Shown here one piece after another: positions 44,174 to 52,300 of a stretch of 64,000 nt of DNA (its first letter is position 1; every line of letters starts with the position of its first letter). The translations under genes and the position numbers were made by a program. A model generated the notes under the pieces. That model was not told the DNA's origin and ran no database searches. It saw only the letters and a list, made by a program, of their open reading frames with translations. Source of the DNA: DATLMR01 sp964615905 (GTDB taxonomy: Bacteria > Acidobacteriota > Blastocatellia > UBA7656); NCBI GenBank assembly GCA_964615905.1, contig CAZTUB010000003.1, forward strand, positions 186,001 to 250,000, written 5' to 3'.

Positions 44174-46291
44174 TCACCGCAACCGTCCCGCCGCCGCCGG
44201 CTGGCTCTGCCGGGTCAACTCTTCGACAAGCTCGTTTGCGCCGTAGACCTTGCGCAGCGCTTCGATTATGCCGCGAGAGTCGACCGATATGGCCCGGTTC
44301 ACACTCTCGTCGTAGATGAAGTTGCCCATAAGCGACTCGATATTGCCGTCAAAGATGAGGCCGACGATCTCGCCGTTCCTGTTTATCGTGGGCGAGCCTG
44401 AGTTTCCGCCGATGATGTCGTTGGTCGAGACGAAATTGAAAGGCGTCTTTAGATCGAGAGCCGACTTCTTTTCTACCCACTGAGCGGGCAGCTTGTAAGG
44501 CGGTTTGTTGCCGTGCGCGGCGGCGTGTTCATAAAGCCCCGCGAAGGTCGTGAACGGCGCGACCGTTTTGCCGCCGCTCTCTTTGTAGCCCTTCACTGCG
44601 CCGTATGAAAGACGAAGCGTAAACGTGGCGTCCGGGTAGAGCTTCGTGCCTTCCAGATCAAAAAGCGCGCGCGACACCCTCGCGTAATTCGCGCGCTCGT
44701 TTGAAACCACTTCCGTCTCGTATCGCTTGCGAAGCGAGCGGGCACGCTCGTCTATCGCGCGCGCGAGCACGATGAGCGGGTCTTTCGATTCTTCAATCGC
44801 TTTCGGCCCGCCCGCCGCTAGCTCTTTGCGGTAAGCCGCGTCCGAAAGCTTCGTCCCGTCGATCAGCTCCGCCGCGCGAGCTTCGGGCGTCTTACCGGCA
44901 AGAACCTGCTTGACCATCGGGTGTTCGGCCCCAAGCTCTTCGCGCATGAAGGCGAGCGAGTCCGCAAGCTTGATCTTTTCGAGGTCCTTGTAGACCTGCG
45001 CGGGCGAAAACAGGTTTAGCTCAAGCGAAGCGCGGCGCGCGCCCGTGTATTCGGGCAGCCGCTCTGCGTCCGGCTTTGCGCTCTCGGCAGCCAGCCTCAC
45101 GAGCGTGCGGGCATAACTCCATAGTTCGGAGTTAAACCCTGCGGTCCCTTCCGTGAACCTGTAATCGAGATAATATCCGGGGAACGCTTTTCGACCGCGA
45201 GCAATCGCGTCCCACGCCTCGCCGTACTCTTTTTGACGGGCGGGGTCACGGGCTATGCTCGCGCGAAGCGCCTGCTCGGCTTTGAGCTTGCGGTCAAGCA
45301 GGGTCTTGTCGCGCAACCCTTCTGCTCGCCCCCTGTAGACCTTCAGCGAGTTTTCAAGCGACAGAATCTCTTCCTGCGCGCGGCGAGACTGTTCTTCACC
45401 GCCCGCGCTGTAACGTCTCAGAGTATCAAGCTCGCGCTCAAGCAGCTTCACCAGAAACGGCACTTCCGTGTCGCGCAGGAATTCTAGATGCGCGACCGTG
45501 TTCAACCTCTGCGTAGAACCGGGGTGGCCTGAGACGAAGACGAGCTCGCCTTCTTTCGCGCCCGCCGTGGACCACCTGAAATAGCTTTCGGGCGTGACAG
45601 GCTTGTCGTTCTCGTAGACGCGGAAGAAAGCCGCGTCCAGGTTATAACGCGGGAAGTTGAAATTGTCCGGGTCGCCGCCGAAGAAGGCTATGTCGAGTTC
45701 GGGCGCGAAGACCAGGCGCACGTCCGTGTATTTTTTATAACGGTAAAGATTGTACTGGCCGCCCTGGTAGAGCGTGACCACGTCGCTGCGCAGCGCGGTC
45801 GCGGCGGTCGATTCTTTCTCTATCGCGGCGATTTCGGCGCGCCGCGCATCGCTTGCCTCCGCGACAGAGCTGCCCGCTTTGACCGCGCGGTTCACGCGCT
45901 CCGTCACGTCTTCGATGCTCACGAGCACGTTCAATTCGAGATCGGGCGCTTTAAGCTCTTCGGCGCGGGTGCGCGCATAGAACCCTCGCGTGGCGTAATC
46001 TTTTTCGGCGGTGCTCAGCTTTGCGATGGTGTCGGAAGCGACGTGATGGTTGGTCATCACCAGCCCGTCGGGCGAGACAAAAGAGCCTGACCCGCCGTTG
46101 TTGAACCGCACGGATGCGGTCTGGACCCTCTTGAGCCACGCGTCCGTGACTTCAAAACCGTACCGGCGTTTTATCTCTGCGCGGGGCACGTTTGTCAGAG
46201 TCCACATGCCTTCATCGGCGCGGACCGATTGGAAACCGATAGCGGAAACCAGCGCGATCAAGAATGCGCTCAATGCTCTCTTTATTTTCAT
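44174..46291 (-). CDS. S46-family dipeptidyl-peptidase (DPP7/DPP11-like)
   Basis: A 705-residue exported enzyme, normal for S46. Signal peptide at about 1-25 (FLIALVSAIGFQSVRA). The catalytic His is in DGLVMTNHHVASD near residue 83, the Asp in FGGDPDNFNFPRYNLD near 215, and the Ser in DIIGGNSGSPTINRNGE near 640; a helical insert separates them. S46 enzymes release dipeptides from peptide N-termini in the periplasm and suit protein-feeding bacteria. The residue that sets DPP7 or DPP11 specificity was not assigned. The ATG at 46291 is preferred to the frame start at 46327 because it begins the signal peptide. Confidence 0.93.
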   Translation of the reverse strand: MKIKRALSAFLIALVSAIGFQSVRADEGMWTLTNVPRAEIKRRYGFEVTDAWLKRVQTASVRFNNGGSGSFVSPDGLVMTNHHVASDTIAKLSTAEKDYATRGFYARTRAEELKAPDLELNVLVSIEDVTERVNRAVKAGSSVAEASDARRAEIAAIEKESTAATALRSDVVTLYQGGQYNLYRYKKYTDVRLVFAPELDIAFFGGDPDNFNFPRYNLDAAFFRVYENDKPVTPESYFRWSTAGAKEGELVFVSGHPGSTQRLNTVAHLEFLRDTEVPFLVKLLERELDTLRRYSAGGEEQSRRAQEEILSLENSLKVYRGRAEGLRDKTLLDRKLKAEQALRASIARDPARQKEYGEAWDAIARGRKAFPGYYLDYRFTEGTAGFNSELWSYARTLVRLAAESAKPDAERLPEYTGARRASLELNLFSPAQVYKDLEKIKLADSLAFMREELGAEHPMVKQVLAGKTPEARAAELIDGTKLSDAAYRKELAAGGPKAIEESKDPLIVLARAIDERARSLRKRYETEVVSNERANYARVSRALFDLEGTKLYPDATFTLRLSYGAVKGYKESGGKTVAPFTTFAGLYEHAAAHGNKPPYKLPAQWVEKKSALDLKTPFNFVSTNDIIGGNSGSPTINRNGEIVGLIFDGNIESLMGNFIYDESVNRAISVDSRGIIEALRKVYGANELVEELTRQSQPAAAGRLR

Positions 46292-46390
46292 GTGATTATC
46301 CCCGTAGACGGAAGCTTCAGGAAACAAGCAGCTACATCGTCAGCCTTTATGTGACGCTGATCCTGAAAATGAGGTTGTCCGGTTCTGCTG

Positions 46391-46430
46391 TCAAAAATGA
46401 GGGCGAGCCGTTGCGGTCAGGCTTGCCCTC
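46391..46430 (-). terminator. Rho-independent terminator downstream of mnmG (minus strand)
   Basis: Arms 46399-46409 and 46420-46430 pair at 10 of 11 positions with a 10-nt loop. On the minus strand the stem is followed by ATTTTTGAC. It lies about 190 nt after the mnmG stop and before the S46 gene. Confidence 0.65.
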
Positions 46431-46492
46431 CACCATTCCGCTCACTCTTGGAGAAGTGATGACAGTTCGTTGCTGTCAGCTCAATTTTAGCA

Positions 46493-46627
46493 CCGTAAAC
46501 CGTGAACCGTAAACCGTGACAAGTCAGAGGGGAGTAAACAGTGACAAGTGACAAGTGACAAGAAAGAGAGAAACGGAGCCTGGCCGGTCTCTCCTTCTTG
46601 TCACTGTTTACGGTTCACGGTTTACGC
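46493..46627. repeat. Heptamer hairpin element, copy 6 (both heptamer types)
   Basis: The left side starts with CCGTAAA/CCGTGAA/CCGTAAA units, then CAGTGAC and AAGTGAC units; the right arm 46597-46627 reads CTTGTCACTGTTTACGGTTCACGGTTTACG in register. The centre pairs GAGAA...GGTCTCTCC. It joins both heptamer variants in one element. The mnmG stop TAA (46622-46624) is in its right arm. Confidence 0.9.
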
Positions 46628-48490
46628 TTCTCTGAGCATTGCTATAAGCAGGATCGACACGGCGGCGGGCGTAACGCCGGGGATGCGCGCGGCCTGGCCT
46701 ATTGTGCGAGGCCGCACAGCGCCAAGCTTATCGACGACTTCGTTCGACAGGCCGGAGATGCCAGCAAAGTTTGTGTCGCGTGGAATCTCCAGGTTGTCAT
46801 AGCGCCCGCGCTTTCTGGCGAGCGACTCCTGGTCTTTCAGGTATCCGGCATAGCGAATGTCGTTGAGCGCGACGACTATCTCGCGGTCGTTTATAAGCCC
46901 TGCGGTCGCTCGCCGGGTTATATCAAGGAGCTTTTCGGGGTTGAAATCCGGGCGGCGCGCAAGGTAATCGAGCCGCTTGCCGTGGAAGCTTTCCGGCGAC
47001 CCGTCAAGCTCGCCGTACGAGAGCGCGTCCTGGTCCAGCTCGCTTATCTTTGTGCGGGCGAGCGTCTCTTTAACCTGCTCGATGTCACGCTGCCGCGCGA
47101 GGAATGCTTCATAATCGGTTTCGTCCACGGTGCCCGTCTTGTACGCGAGAGGCGTCAGCCGATGATCCGCATTGTCGTAACGCAGGGACAGGCGCATCTC
47201 CGCGCGCGACGTGAACATGCGGTAAGGCTCGTCGGCCCCCTTCGTCACCAGGTCGTCTATCATCACTCCGATATAGCTGTCCTTGCGGTCGAGCACGACC
47301 TGCTCGCGTGCGAGCGCGCCGAGCGCGGCGTTCATCCCCGCGACTATTCCCTGGCCCGCCGCCTCTTCATACCCGCTCGTGCCGTTGATCTGCCCCGCGT
47401 GGAAAAGCCCACGGACCTGCTTGGTTTCAAGCGTTGGGTAAAGCTCGCGCGGGTCGACAAAATCGTACTCGACAGCGTAACCGGGCCTGAGCATCTTCAC
47501 CTGTTCGAGCCCCGGAATGGTTCTTACGAATTCAAGCTGCACCTCTTCGGCAAGGCTCGTCGAGATGCCGTTCGGGTATATCTCGTACGTGTTATAGCCT
47601 TCGGGCTCAAGAAAGATCTGGTGGCGCGGCTTCTCGCTGAACTTCACGACCTTGTCTTCAATCGAAGGGCAATAACGCGGGCCTATGCCTTTGATCTCGC
47701 CGCTGTAGAGCGGTGACTTGTCGAGGTTGCGTCGTATCACATCGTGCACGGCTTCGGTCGTGTACCCGATGAAGCAGTCTATCTGCGGGCGATCTATCTG
47801 ATCGGTCTTGAAAGAGAAAGGAACGGGGCGGTCGTCGCCGGGCTGTCGCTCGAACATCGAATAATCAATCGTGCGCCCGTCGAGTCGCGGCGGGGTGCCT
47901 GTCTTTAGCCTTCCGGTCTTAAAGCCGAGGCCGCGAACGCAGGCGGCAAGCCTGAGCGAAGCCGCGTCACCGGCGCGGCCGGCTTGAAAACGCTTGTTGC
48001 CGACGTGTATCAAACCGTTCAGGAAAGTGCCGGTCGTCAACACGACCGCGCGCGCGGCGATCTCCGTTTCGTCGGCGAGAATTATCCCCGTGACCGCCGA
48101 GCCCAGTATCTTTATCTCCGCGACCTCGCCTTCGACTATGGTGAGATTTTCCGTAGCCGCGAGCCTGCGGCGCATCTCCGTTCGATAGAGGTTGCGGTCG
48201 GCCTGCGCGCGGGGCGATTGCACTGCGGGGCCTCGGCTGCGGTTGAGGAGCCGAAACTGTATGCCGGTCGCGTCTATGACCTGCCCCATGATGCCGCCGA
48301 GCGCATCGACTTCGCGGACCAGATGGCCTTTGGCTATGCCGCCGATGGCCGGGTTGCAGCTCATCTGCCCTATCGAGTTGGCATCGAGCGTAACGAGCGC
48401 GGTGCGCGCTCCCGCGCGCGCAGCGATATGCGCGGCCTCGCAGCCCGCGTGTCCCGCGCCTATCACAACAACGTCGAACGACTTATCCAT
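46622..48490 (-). CDS. mnmG: tRNA uridine-5-carboxymethylaminomethyl modification enzyme MnmG (GidA)
   Basis: A 622-residue FAD-binding enzyme that, with MnmE, modifies U34 of several tRNAs. The FAD site is FDVVVIGAGHAGCEAA at the N-terminus. Family motifs include CNPAIGGIAKGHLVREVDALGG, GRLKTGTPPRLDGRTIDY, RYCPSIEDKVVKF, LRPGYAVEYDFVDPREL, GLFHAGQINGTSGYEEAAGQG and FTSRAEMRLSLRYDNADHRL. The C-terminal helical domain ends VTPAAVSILLI. The ATG at 48490 (MDKSFDVVV) fits the family; GTG-type extension to 48502 is less likely. TATACT (complement of 48533-48538) could be a -10 box. The TAA stop is inside heptamer hairpin copy 6. Confidence 0.97.
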   Translation of the reverse strand: MDKSFDVVVIGAGHAGCEAAHIAARAGARTALVTLDANSIGQMSCNPAIGGIAKGHLVREVDALGGIMGQVIDATGIQFRLLNRSRGPAVQSPRAQADRNLYRTEMRRRLAATENLTIVEGEVAEIKILGSAVTGIILADETEIAARAVVLTTGTFLNGLIHVGNKRFQAGRAGDAASLRLAACVRGLGFKTGRLKTGTPPRLDGRTIDYSMFERQPGDDRPVPFSFKTDQIDRPQIDCFIGYTTEAVHDVIRRNLDKSPLYSGEIKGIGPRYCPSIEDKVVKFSEKPRHQIFLEPEGYNTYEIYPNGISTSLAEEVQLEFVRTIPGLEQVKMLRPGYAVEYDFVDPRELYPTLETKQVRGLFHAGQINGTSGYEEAAGQGIVAGMNAALGALAREQVVLDRKDSYIGVMIDDLVTKGADEPYRMFTSRAEMRLSLRYDNADHRLTPLAYKTGTVDETDYEAFLARQRDIEQVKETLARTKISELDQDALSYGELDGSPESFHGKRLDYLARRPDFNPEKLLDITRRATAGLINDREIVVALNDIRYAGYLKDQESLARKRGRYDNLEIPRDTNFAGISGLSNEVVDKLGAVRPRTIGQAARIPGVTPAAVSILLIAMLREA

Positions 48491-48595
48491 TACGGTTCTC
48501 AATCGAGCTTCTGACGAAATAAAGAAAGTTTAAGTATACCTTCATGAAGCCCGAATGAGGTAGAGGGATGCGGGATTCAGCCCTTCAGATCGAGA

Positions 48596-49174
48596 TCACT
48601 GGTCTATCACTTCGACCTTCAGCGGCAAGTCCTTCTTCGAGAGAATGACAGTCGTGCCGCCGTCCGGGTTCGGCGTGACTCGCGGCGTAGTAACGTGCGG
48701 CGGGTCAGGGCTCGGCGTAGTCTCTGTAGTGTTCTCCATATTTGACGATGCCTCCAGTTGCTGCGGTCCAAGCTGTTCAAACATGGTCATGAAGTCGAAG
48801 GTGTTCCACGCTTCGACTATCTTTCCGTCCATAACGCGCACGATGCATATCCCGTTAAACTCGACCTTGCGGTCGGTCGGAGCCAGGCCGACGCCTTCGC
48901 CTGTGTGTGTCCCTTTCACCGTGCAGCGCGCCGTTATCTTATCGCCTTCCGTCACGGTGTCTTCCACGCTCACCTGTATGTCGGGAAAGGCGTTGCGAAA
49001 GCTCTGCTGAAACGACTTGAATGCTTCTGTTCCCTGCACTTCATTGCCGCTTGAGTCTACAAGACCGTGAGCGGTAGCGTCAGAGGCCAGCATCTCATCG
49101 ATGGCTTCCGCGCGGCCTTTATTCCAAACCTCCTCAAACCAGCGATGCAGCAGAGTCTGGACCTGTTCTGGCAT
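48596..49174 (-). CDS. SnoaL-like ester cyclase / NTF2-fold protein
   Basis: A 192-residue soluble protein whose residues 1-135 match the SnoaL/NTF2 fold: VQTLLHRWFEEVWNKGRAEAIDEMLASDA, then DEMLASDATAHGL, AFPDIQVSVEDTVTEGDKITARC and GTHTGEGVGLAPTDRKVEF. The tail from about 140 is Thr/Pro-rich. Members bind small hydrophobic ligands or act as cyclases, hydrolases or isomerases; the ligand here is unknown. GGAGGTGAAAG precedes the ATG. It leads the run of minus-strand small genes that continues to the window end. Confidence 0.85.
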   Translation of the reverse strand: MPEQVQTLLHRWFEEVWNKGRAEAIDEMLASDATAHGLVDSSGNEVQGTEAFKSFQQSFRNAFPDIQVSVEDTVTEGDKITARCTVKGTHTGEGVGLAPTDRKVEFNGICIVRVMDGKIVEAWNTFDFMTMFEQLGPQQLEASSNMENTTETTPSPDPPHVTTPRVTPNPDGGTTVILSKKDLPLKVEVIDQ

Positions 49175-49191
49175 ACTTTCACCTCCGTCTA

Positions 49192-49662
49192 TTACCGGCG
49201 GTCCCGGACAAACGCGATGTAGTCAGTGTTTGCAGGCTCGCCGCCTTCGGCCCTTATACTCATCGCCACCTGCCCTCGATGATATGCCGAGTGCACCTCG
49301 ACGTGCGTAACTATGTCGCGGTAACTGGTCTGATACTCGATCCCCTTGCTGTTCTTGTATGTTGCCACAGAGTCGAGCCCGTCTTCCGTCAACTCGGCTA
49401 AAAGCTCGCTGTAAGCACTGGCCGTTTCGGCTGCAAGCGCTTCGCACTCTTCCAACGATAGCTCAGGCCAGAACTCATAACCTGTCGTATCGAGATCGTT
49501 TTTCAAACGAAGCAGCCAGGTCTTTTCGGCGATCAGAAGGTGTGTAAGAGCCCGCAACGCTTTAGCCGGCGGGTCGTGCGAAGCCTTGAGCGCGGCAATC
49601 ATTCGACGGTTGGCCCATTCGTTATAATCGAGCAGAGCGCGTAGCTGTTCGATAGTCCGCAT
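49192..49662 (-). CDS. DinB-family protein
   Basis: A 156-residue four-helix-bundle protein. Motifs: LRALLDYNEWANRRMIAAL at the N-terminus, LRALTHLLIAEKTWLLRL with the metal His, and DIVTHVEVHSAYHRGQVAMSIRAEG near the C-terminus, giving the three-His metal site of DinB/YfiT proteins. Some members are bacillithiol or mycothiol transferases; many have no known role. AGGAGAGG lies just before the ATG. It follows 17 bp upstream of the SnoaL-like gene start on the same strand. Confidence 0.85.
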   Translation of the reverse strand: MRTIEQLRALLDYNEWANRRMIAALKASHDPPAKALRALTHLLIAEKTWLLRLKNDLDTTGYEFWPELSLEECEALAAETASAYSELLAELTEDGLDSVATYKNSKGIEYQTSYRDIVTHVEVHSAYHRGQVAMSIRAEGGEPANTDYIAFVRDRR

Positions 49663-49681
49663 AACCTCTCCTGCCGGTTCT

Positions 49682-50131
49682 CTAGCCTGCCTTCCACGTC
49701 GCGCGCCGGGGCGCGTCGTCCTCGTATGTAGTCGATTTTGCCGCCTCTACCGAAAGCTCAAACAGCACGTAGCGGTCTTGAGGGTTATACCCTATAGACC
49801 TTGCCGCTTCAAACACCTCTGCGCGCTTCCGTTCATCCGTCACCGCGCCAGCCCGGCCGCTCACAAGGAACTCGCCCCCGCCCCCGCTGTTATCTTCGAC
49901 CGCGCAATGCAGCCCGTACCGCGCGTCTCGTCTCAGGTCGTGACATTTTGGAGAGGTAGGCTCCATGTAGACGTAGAGCCCGCCGTGCGCGACCACAGGC
50001 GAAACAGGGTGAACACGCGGCGAGCCGTCGCGGCGCAAGGTCGAGAGATAAGCCAACCGGCCCTGAAGCCTTTTTACGCCGAATCCGGCCAGCTGTGGAG
50101 CTTCATCTGCGAACTGTGCCCAGCTAGTCAT
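49682..50131 (-). CDS. Pyridoxamine 5'-phosphate oxidase-fold protein
   Basis: A 149-residue flavin-binding split-barrel protein. FADEAPQLAGFGVKRLQ leads into LAYLSTLRRDGSPRVHPVSPVVAHGGLYVYM and KCHDLRRDARYGLHCAVEDNSGGGGEFLVSGRA, the usual PNPOx-like layout. It probably binds FMN or F420; substrate unknown. The frame opens at 50233, but ATG 50131 is chosen because the upstream residues (RTRQQTRLARFLRGGG) are not family-like. Weak ribosome site. Confidence 0.82.
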   Translation of the reverse strand: MTSWAQFADEAPQLAGFGVKRLQGRLAYLSTLRRDGSPRVHPVSPVVAHGGLYVYMEPTSPKCHDLRRDARYGLHCAVEDNSGGGGEFLVSGRAGAVTDERKRAEVFEAARSIGYNPQDRYVLFELSVEAAKSTTYEDDAPRRATWKAG

Positions 50132-50281
50132 AACTTCAACCTCGGCTGAAACCCGCAGCGTGAGCAGATTCGCGCCGCCTCCCCGTAAAAATCGAGCTAG
50201 CCTCGTTTGCTGCCGTGTACGACCCGTCAACAATCAAAGTTCTGAGCACTCTACCTTAACTGCCCGCGTTAATCGCAGCGC

Positions 50282-50938
50282 TCAAGCCATCCAATAATCG
50301 AATGCTTCTTCGGACAGGTCAGACACGGCCCGCTCACAATCCAAAATCTTCGTTTCCATGCCTGTGCGTCCAACAAGGCCCAGCATACCCTCTTGCTCTT
50401 GCCCGTAGTAGCTGTGAATCTCTTCCAAGCTCTCGCCGTACTTCTTCCCGTAATACGTTATGAACCGGTTATCTTTTCTGCCAAGTATTGCCCGCTCCCA
50501 GATCGTCTCTCTCGTAGCTCGTAAAACGAGCAGCTTACAACCCAGCTCGGCCAACCGGCGGTCGAAGCTTGCGACTTGCTCCCAGCTCAATAGGCCGGGC
50601 CTGAAACAGTGCGTGATATGAAGGGTATCTATCGTGCAAAAAAATATCTTTCTCTGCTCGTATGAGACCGTGGAAGCCAGCCAGCTTATGAGGTCGAATA
50701 TCCGCTCAAGGTGAGCAATATTTTGCGCAAGCAGGGGCGCGCGCGCTGCGTCGTCCGGGCGGGCCGGGTCATCCGGCGAAAGAGGAAAATATGTGTGCGC
50801 CTGCGTGAGATGAAGCAGGCTCCTGATTAGTGTCGCGCTTTCGACGTAGCGGCGAACAAGCGAGTTGATGACCGATGTCTTGCCTGTGCCGGGTACCCCT
50901 TCGACTAATAGTATCCGCGTTGGTCGAGATGAACTCAT
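50282..50938 (-). CDS. P-loop nucleotide kinase-like ATPase
   Basis: A 218-residue protein with Walker A at residues 13-22 (EGVPGTGKTSVI) and a thymidylate-kinase-like layout: VRRYVESATLIRSLLHLTQAHTY, later FFCTIDTLHITHCFR, KLLVLRATRETIWERAI with a lid-like Arg region, and YYGKKYGESLEEIHSYYGQEQEGM. It may phosphorylate a small molecule, perhaps an antibiotic or nucleoside; no substrate motif was recognised. It follows 18 bp after the Mpo1-like gene. Confidence 0.7.
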   Translation of the reverse strand: MSSSRPTRILLVEGVPGTGKTSVINSLVRRYVESATLIRSLLHLTQAHTYFPLSPDDPARPDDAARAPLLAQNIAHLERIFDLISWLASTVSYEQRKIFFCTIDTLHITHCFRPGLLSWEQVASFDRRLAELGCKLLVLRATRETIWERAILGRKDNRFITYYGKKYGESLEEIHSYYGQEQEGMLGLVGRTGMETKILDCERAVSDLSEEAFDYWMA

Positions 50939-50956
50939 CGGCGTAGGGGCTCTCTT

Positions 50957-51259
50957 CTAAACGCGCCCGCCTATCTTGGCGAACCACCATCTAAGACCTA
51001 CGAACAGAAACCGCCAATCTTTGAAGAACTCCGGCGGCTTGCCTTCTTTCCAGTGCCCGATGAACTGCAGCACCCATCCAAAGACGAACATGGCGACGGC
51101 AACCAGCAACAGGCCGGGCAAGAATAACCCTGCCACGAATAGGAGAACCGAAGCGGCAATCATCGGAATCCCAATCGTGTGACAGAGCCGGTTCACCGGA
51201 TGCTGATGGCTTTCGGCGTATTGCGCGACCCACTCTTCCCAACTCTTACCGGCGAGCAT
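50957..51259 (-). CDS. Mpo1-like (DUF962) membrane protein
   Basis: A 100-residue protein with two or three membrane helices (IGIPMIAASVLLFVAGLFL, LLLVAVAMFVFGWVLQFIGH). Conserved HPVNRLCHTIGIP and GHWKEGKPPEFFKD supply the histidines and acids of the DUF962 family, to which yeast Mpo1, an iron-dependent fatty-acid alpha-dioxygenase, belongs. A lipid-modifying role is therefore possible. GGAGGAG lies 7 nt before the ATG at 51259. Confidence 0.85.
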   Translation of the reverse strand: MLAGKSWEEWVAQYAESHQHPVNRLCHTIGIPMIAASVLLFVAGLFLPGLLLVAVAMFVFGWVLQFIGHWKEGKPPEFFKDWRFLFVGLRWWFAKIGGRV

Positions 51260-51286
51260 AATTTTTCTCCTCCACACTCATGATAA

Positions 51287-51913
51287 TCACTTTTGTGTAG
51301 GGTCCGGCTGCCCCGTCGCCGCGCGCCAGTCCCTGAGATGCTTTACCCATTCCCGCGCCGACTCCGACGTCTGGCTCAGCCGGTTGTTCGGGTATATTCG
51401 CGCCAGCGCTTCGGCGCGGTGCTCGCGCAGCCACGGGAGGGCTTTCTCAAGATAAGGCTTCCAGGCCGGCTGGCCCTCTTTCGGAACGTAAAGCTGGCTC
51501 GTTATCAAGCCGTTCGGATCGACTGTGAAGGTCGATACGGCGTCCCATCCGGGATAGCCTATCAGTAGCGAGAAATCGTTGTCCTCGTGCGCGCGCACGA
51601 CGACCTCACGGTCAGTGACTCTCAGTTCTTCAATCCTGCGTCGCGGATTGAGCGCGAAATCCCATTCGAGCATGCGCGCGACCTCTTGCTTGGCTATGCC
51701 CGCCCCCCCCTCCCTCTTTCCAAACCATATTTTATAGTCGGGCGATAACAGGGCGAGCGCCGCCTCGCGGTCTTTAGCCGCAAAGTATTCGCGCACGACG
51801 GATTCGGGCGAGCGAGTCGTATTCGACAGCGTACCTTCAGGCGCGCAGGTAAGCGCGACTAGCAGCAAGCTCAGGATAGAGAGTCGCGTCATATATTTTT
51901 TGTTGAACAACAT
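51287..51913 (-). CDS. Exported SnoaL-like protein, possible lipoprotein
   Basis: A 208-residue protein. The N-terminus (MTRLSILSLLLVALTCAPEG from residue 8) resembles a lipoprotein signal with Cys in LVALTC. The mature part begins SPESVVREYFAAKDREAALALLSPDYKIWFG, like NTF2/SnoaL proteins, and ends with an Arg/Trp-rich tail. Role unknown. The start at 51913 has TAAGG upstream and lies 6 nt after the previous stop; ATG 51892 is an alternative. Confidence 0.65.
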   Translation of the reverse strand: MLFNKKYMTRLSILSLLLVALTCAPEGTLSNTTRSPESVVREYFAAKDREAALALLSPDYKIWFGKREGGAGIAKQEVARMLEWDFALNPRRRIEELRVTDREVVVRAHEDNDFSLLIGYPGWDAVSTFTVDPNGLITSQLYVPKEGQPAWKPYLEKALPWLREHRAEALARIYPNNRLSQTSESAREWVKHLRDWRAATGQPDPTQK

Positions 51914-51919
51914 AACTGA

Positions 51920-52291
51920 TTAAACCTTACCGGCGGCCACAGAGAGCTTTTCCGAGATCAGCCTCTTCAGATCGTCAAGGTCGCGGCACAGCGCAATCGA
52001 CTGAGCGTCTATCCACGTCTCAAGCTGATCGCCTTCTTTCTTGAATACGGCCGGAAGCTCTACGGCCCGTATTCCATAGCGCCCGTCCAATTCATCCGCG
52101 TGCAGGAACTCTTTTCCCACGTCGAGACGGTCTAGAAACTCCTTCCACGGCCTTCGCATGCCGAAAGCGGAATAGGTTATCGCGCAGAGATTACACGCGT
52201 AGGTCTGCGGAGAAAATATCTTATGAGCCGCGTCGGCGAGGGCGTTGAATACCCCGCTGTCGGCGTTGTAGACAAAAACAAGCGTAGTCAT
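51920..52291 (-). CDS. Conserved hypothetical protein with CxxC-type motif
   Basis: A 123-residue soluble protein that I do not recognise as a named family. It opens LVFVYNADSGVFNALADAAHKIFSP, followed by YACNLCAITYSAFGMRRPW and LDVGKEFLHADELDGRYGIRAVELPAVF. The spacing of the two Cys (CNLC) and the acidic DEL motif suggest a thiol or metal role. The next gene starts 6 nt after its stop, so they form one unit. Confidence 0.6.
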   Translation of the reverse strand: MTTLVFVYNADSGVFNALADAAHKIFSPQTYACNLCAITYSAFGMRRPWKEFLDRLDVGKEFLHADELDGRYGIRAVELPAVFKKEGDQLETWIDAQSIALCRDLDDLKRLISEKLSVAAGKV

Positions 52292-52300
52292 AACTCGGTG

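Noticed and set aside
46598..47716. 372-residue plus-strand frame
   Set aside because: It is the antisense shadow of mnmG, with no motif of its own.
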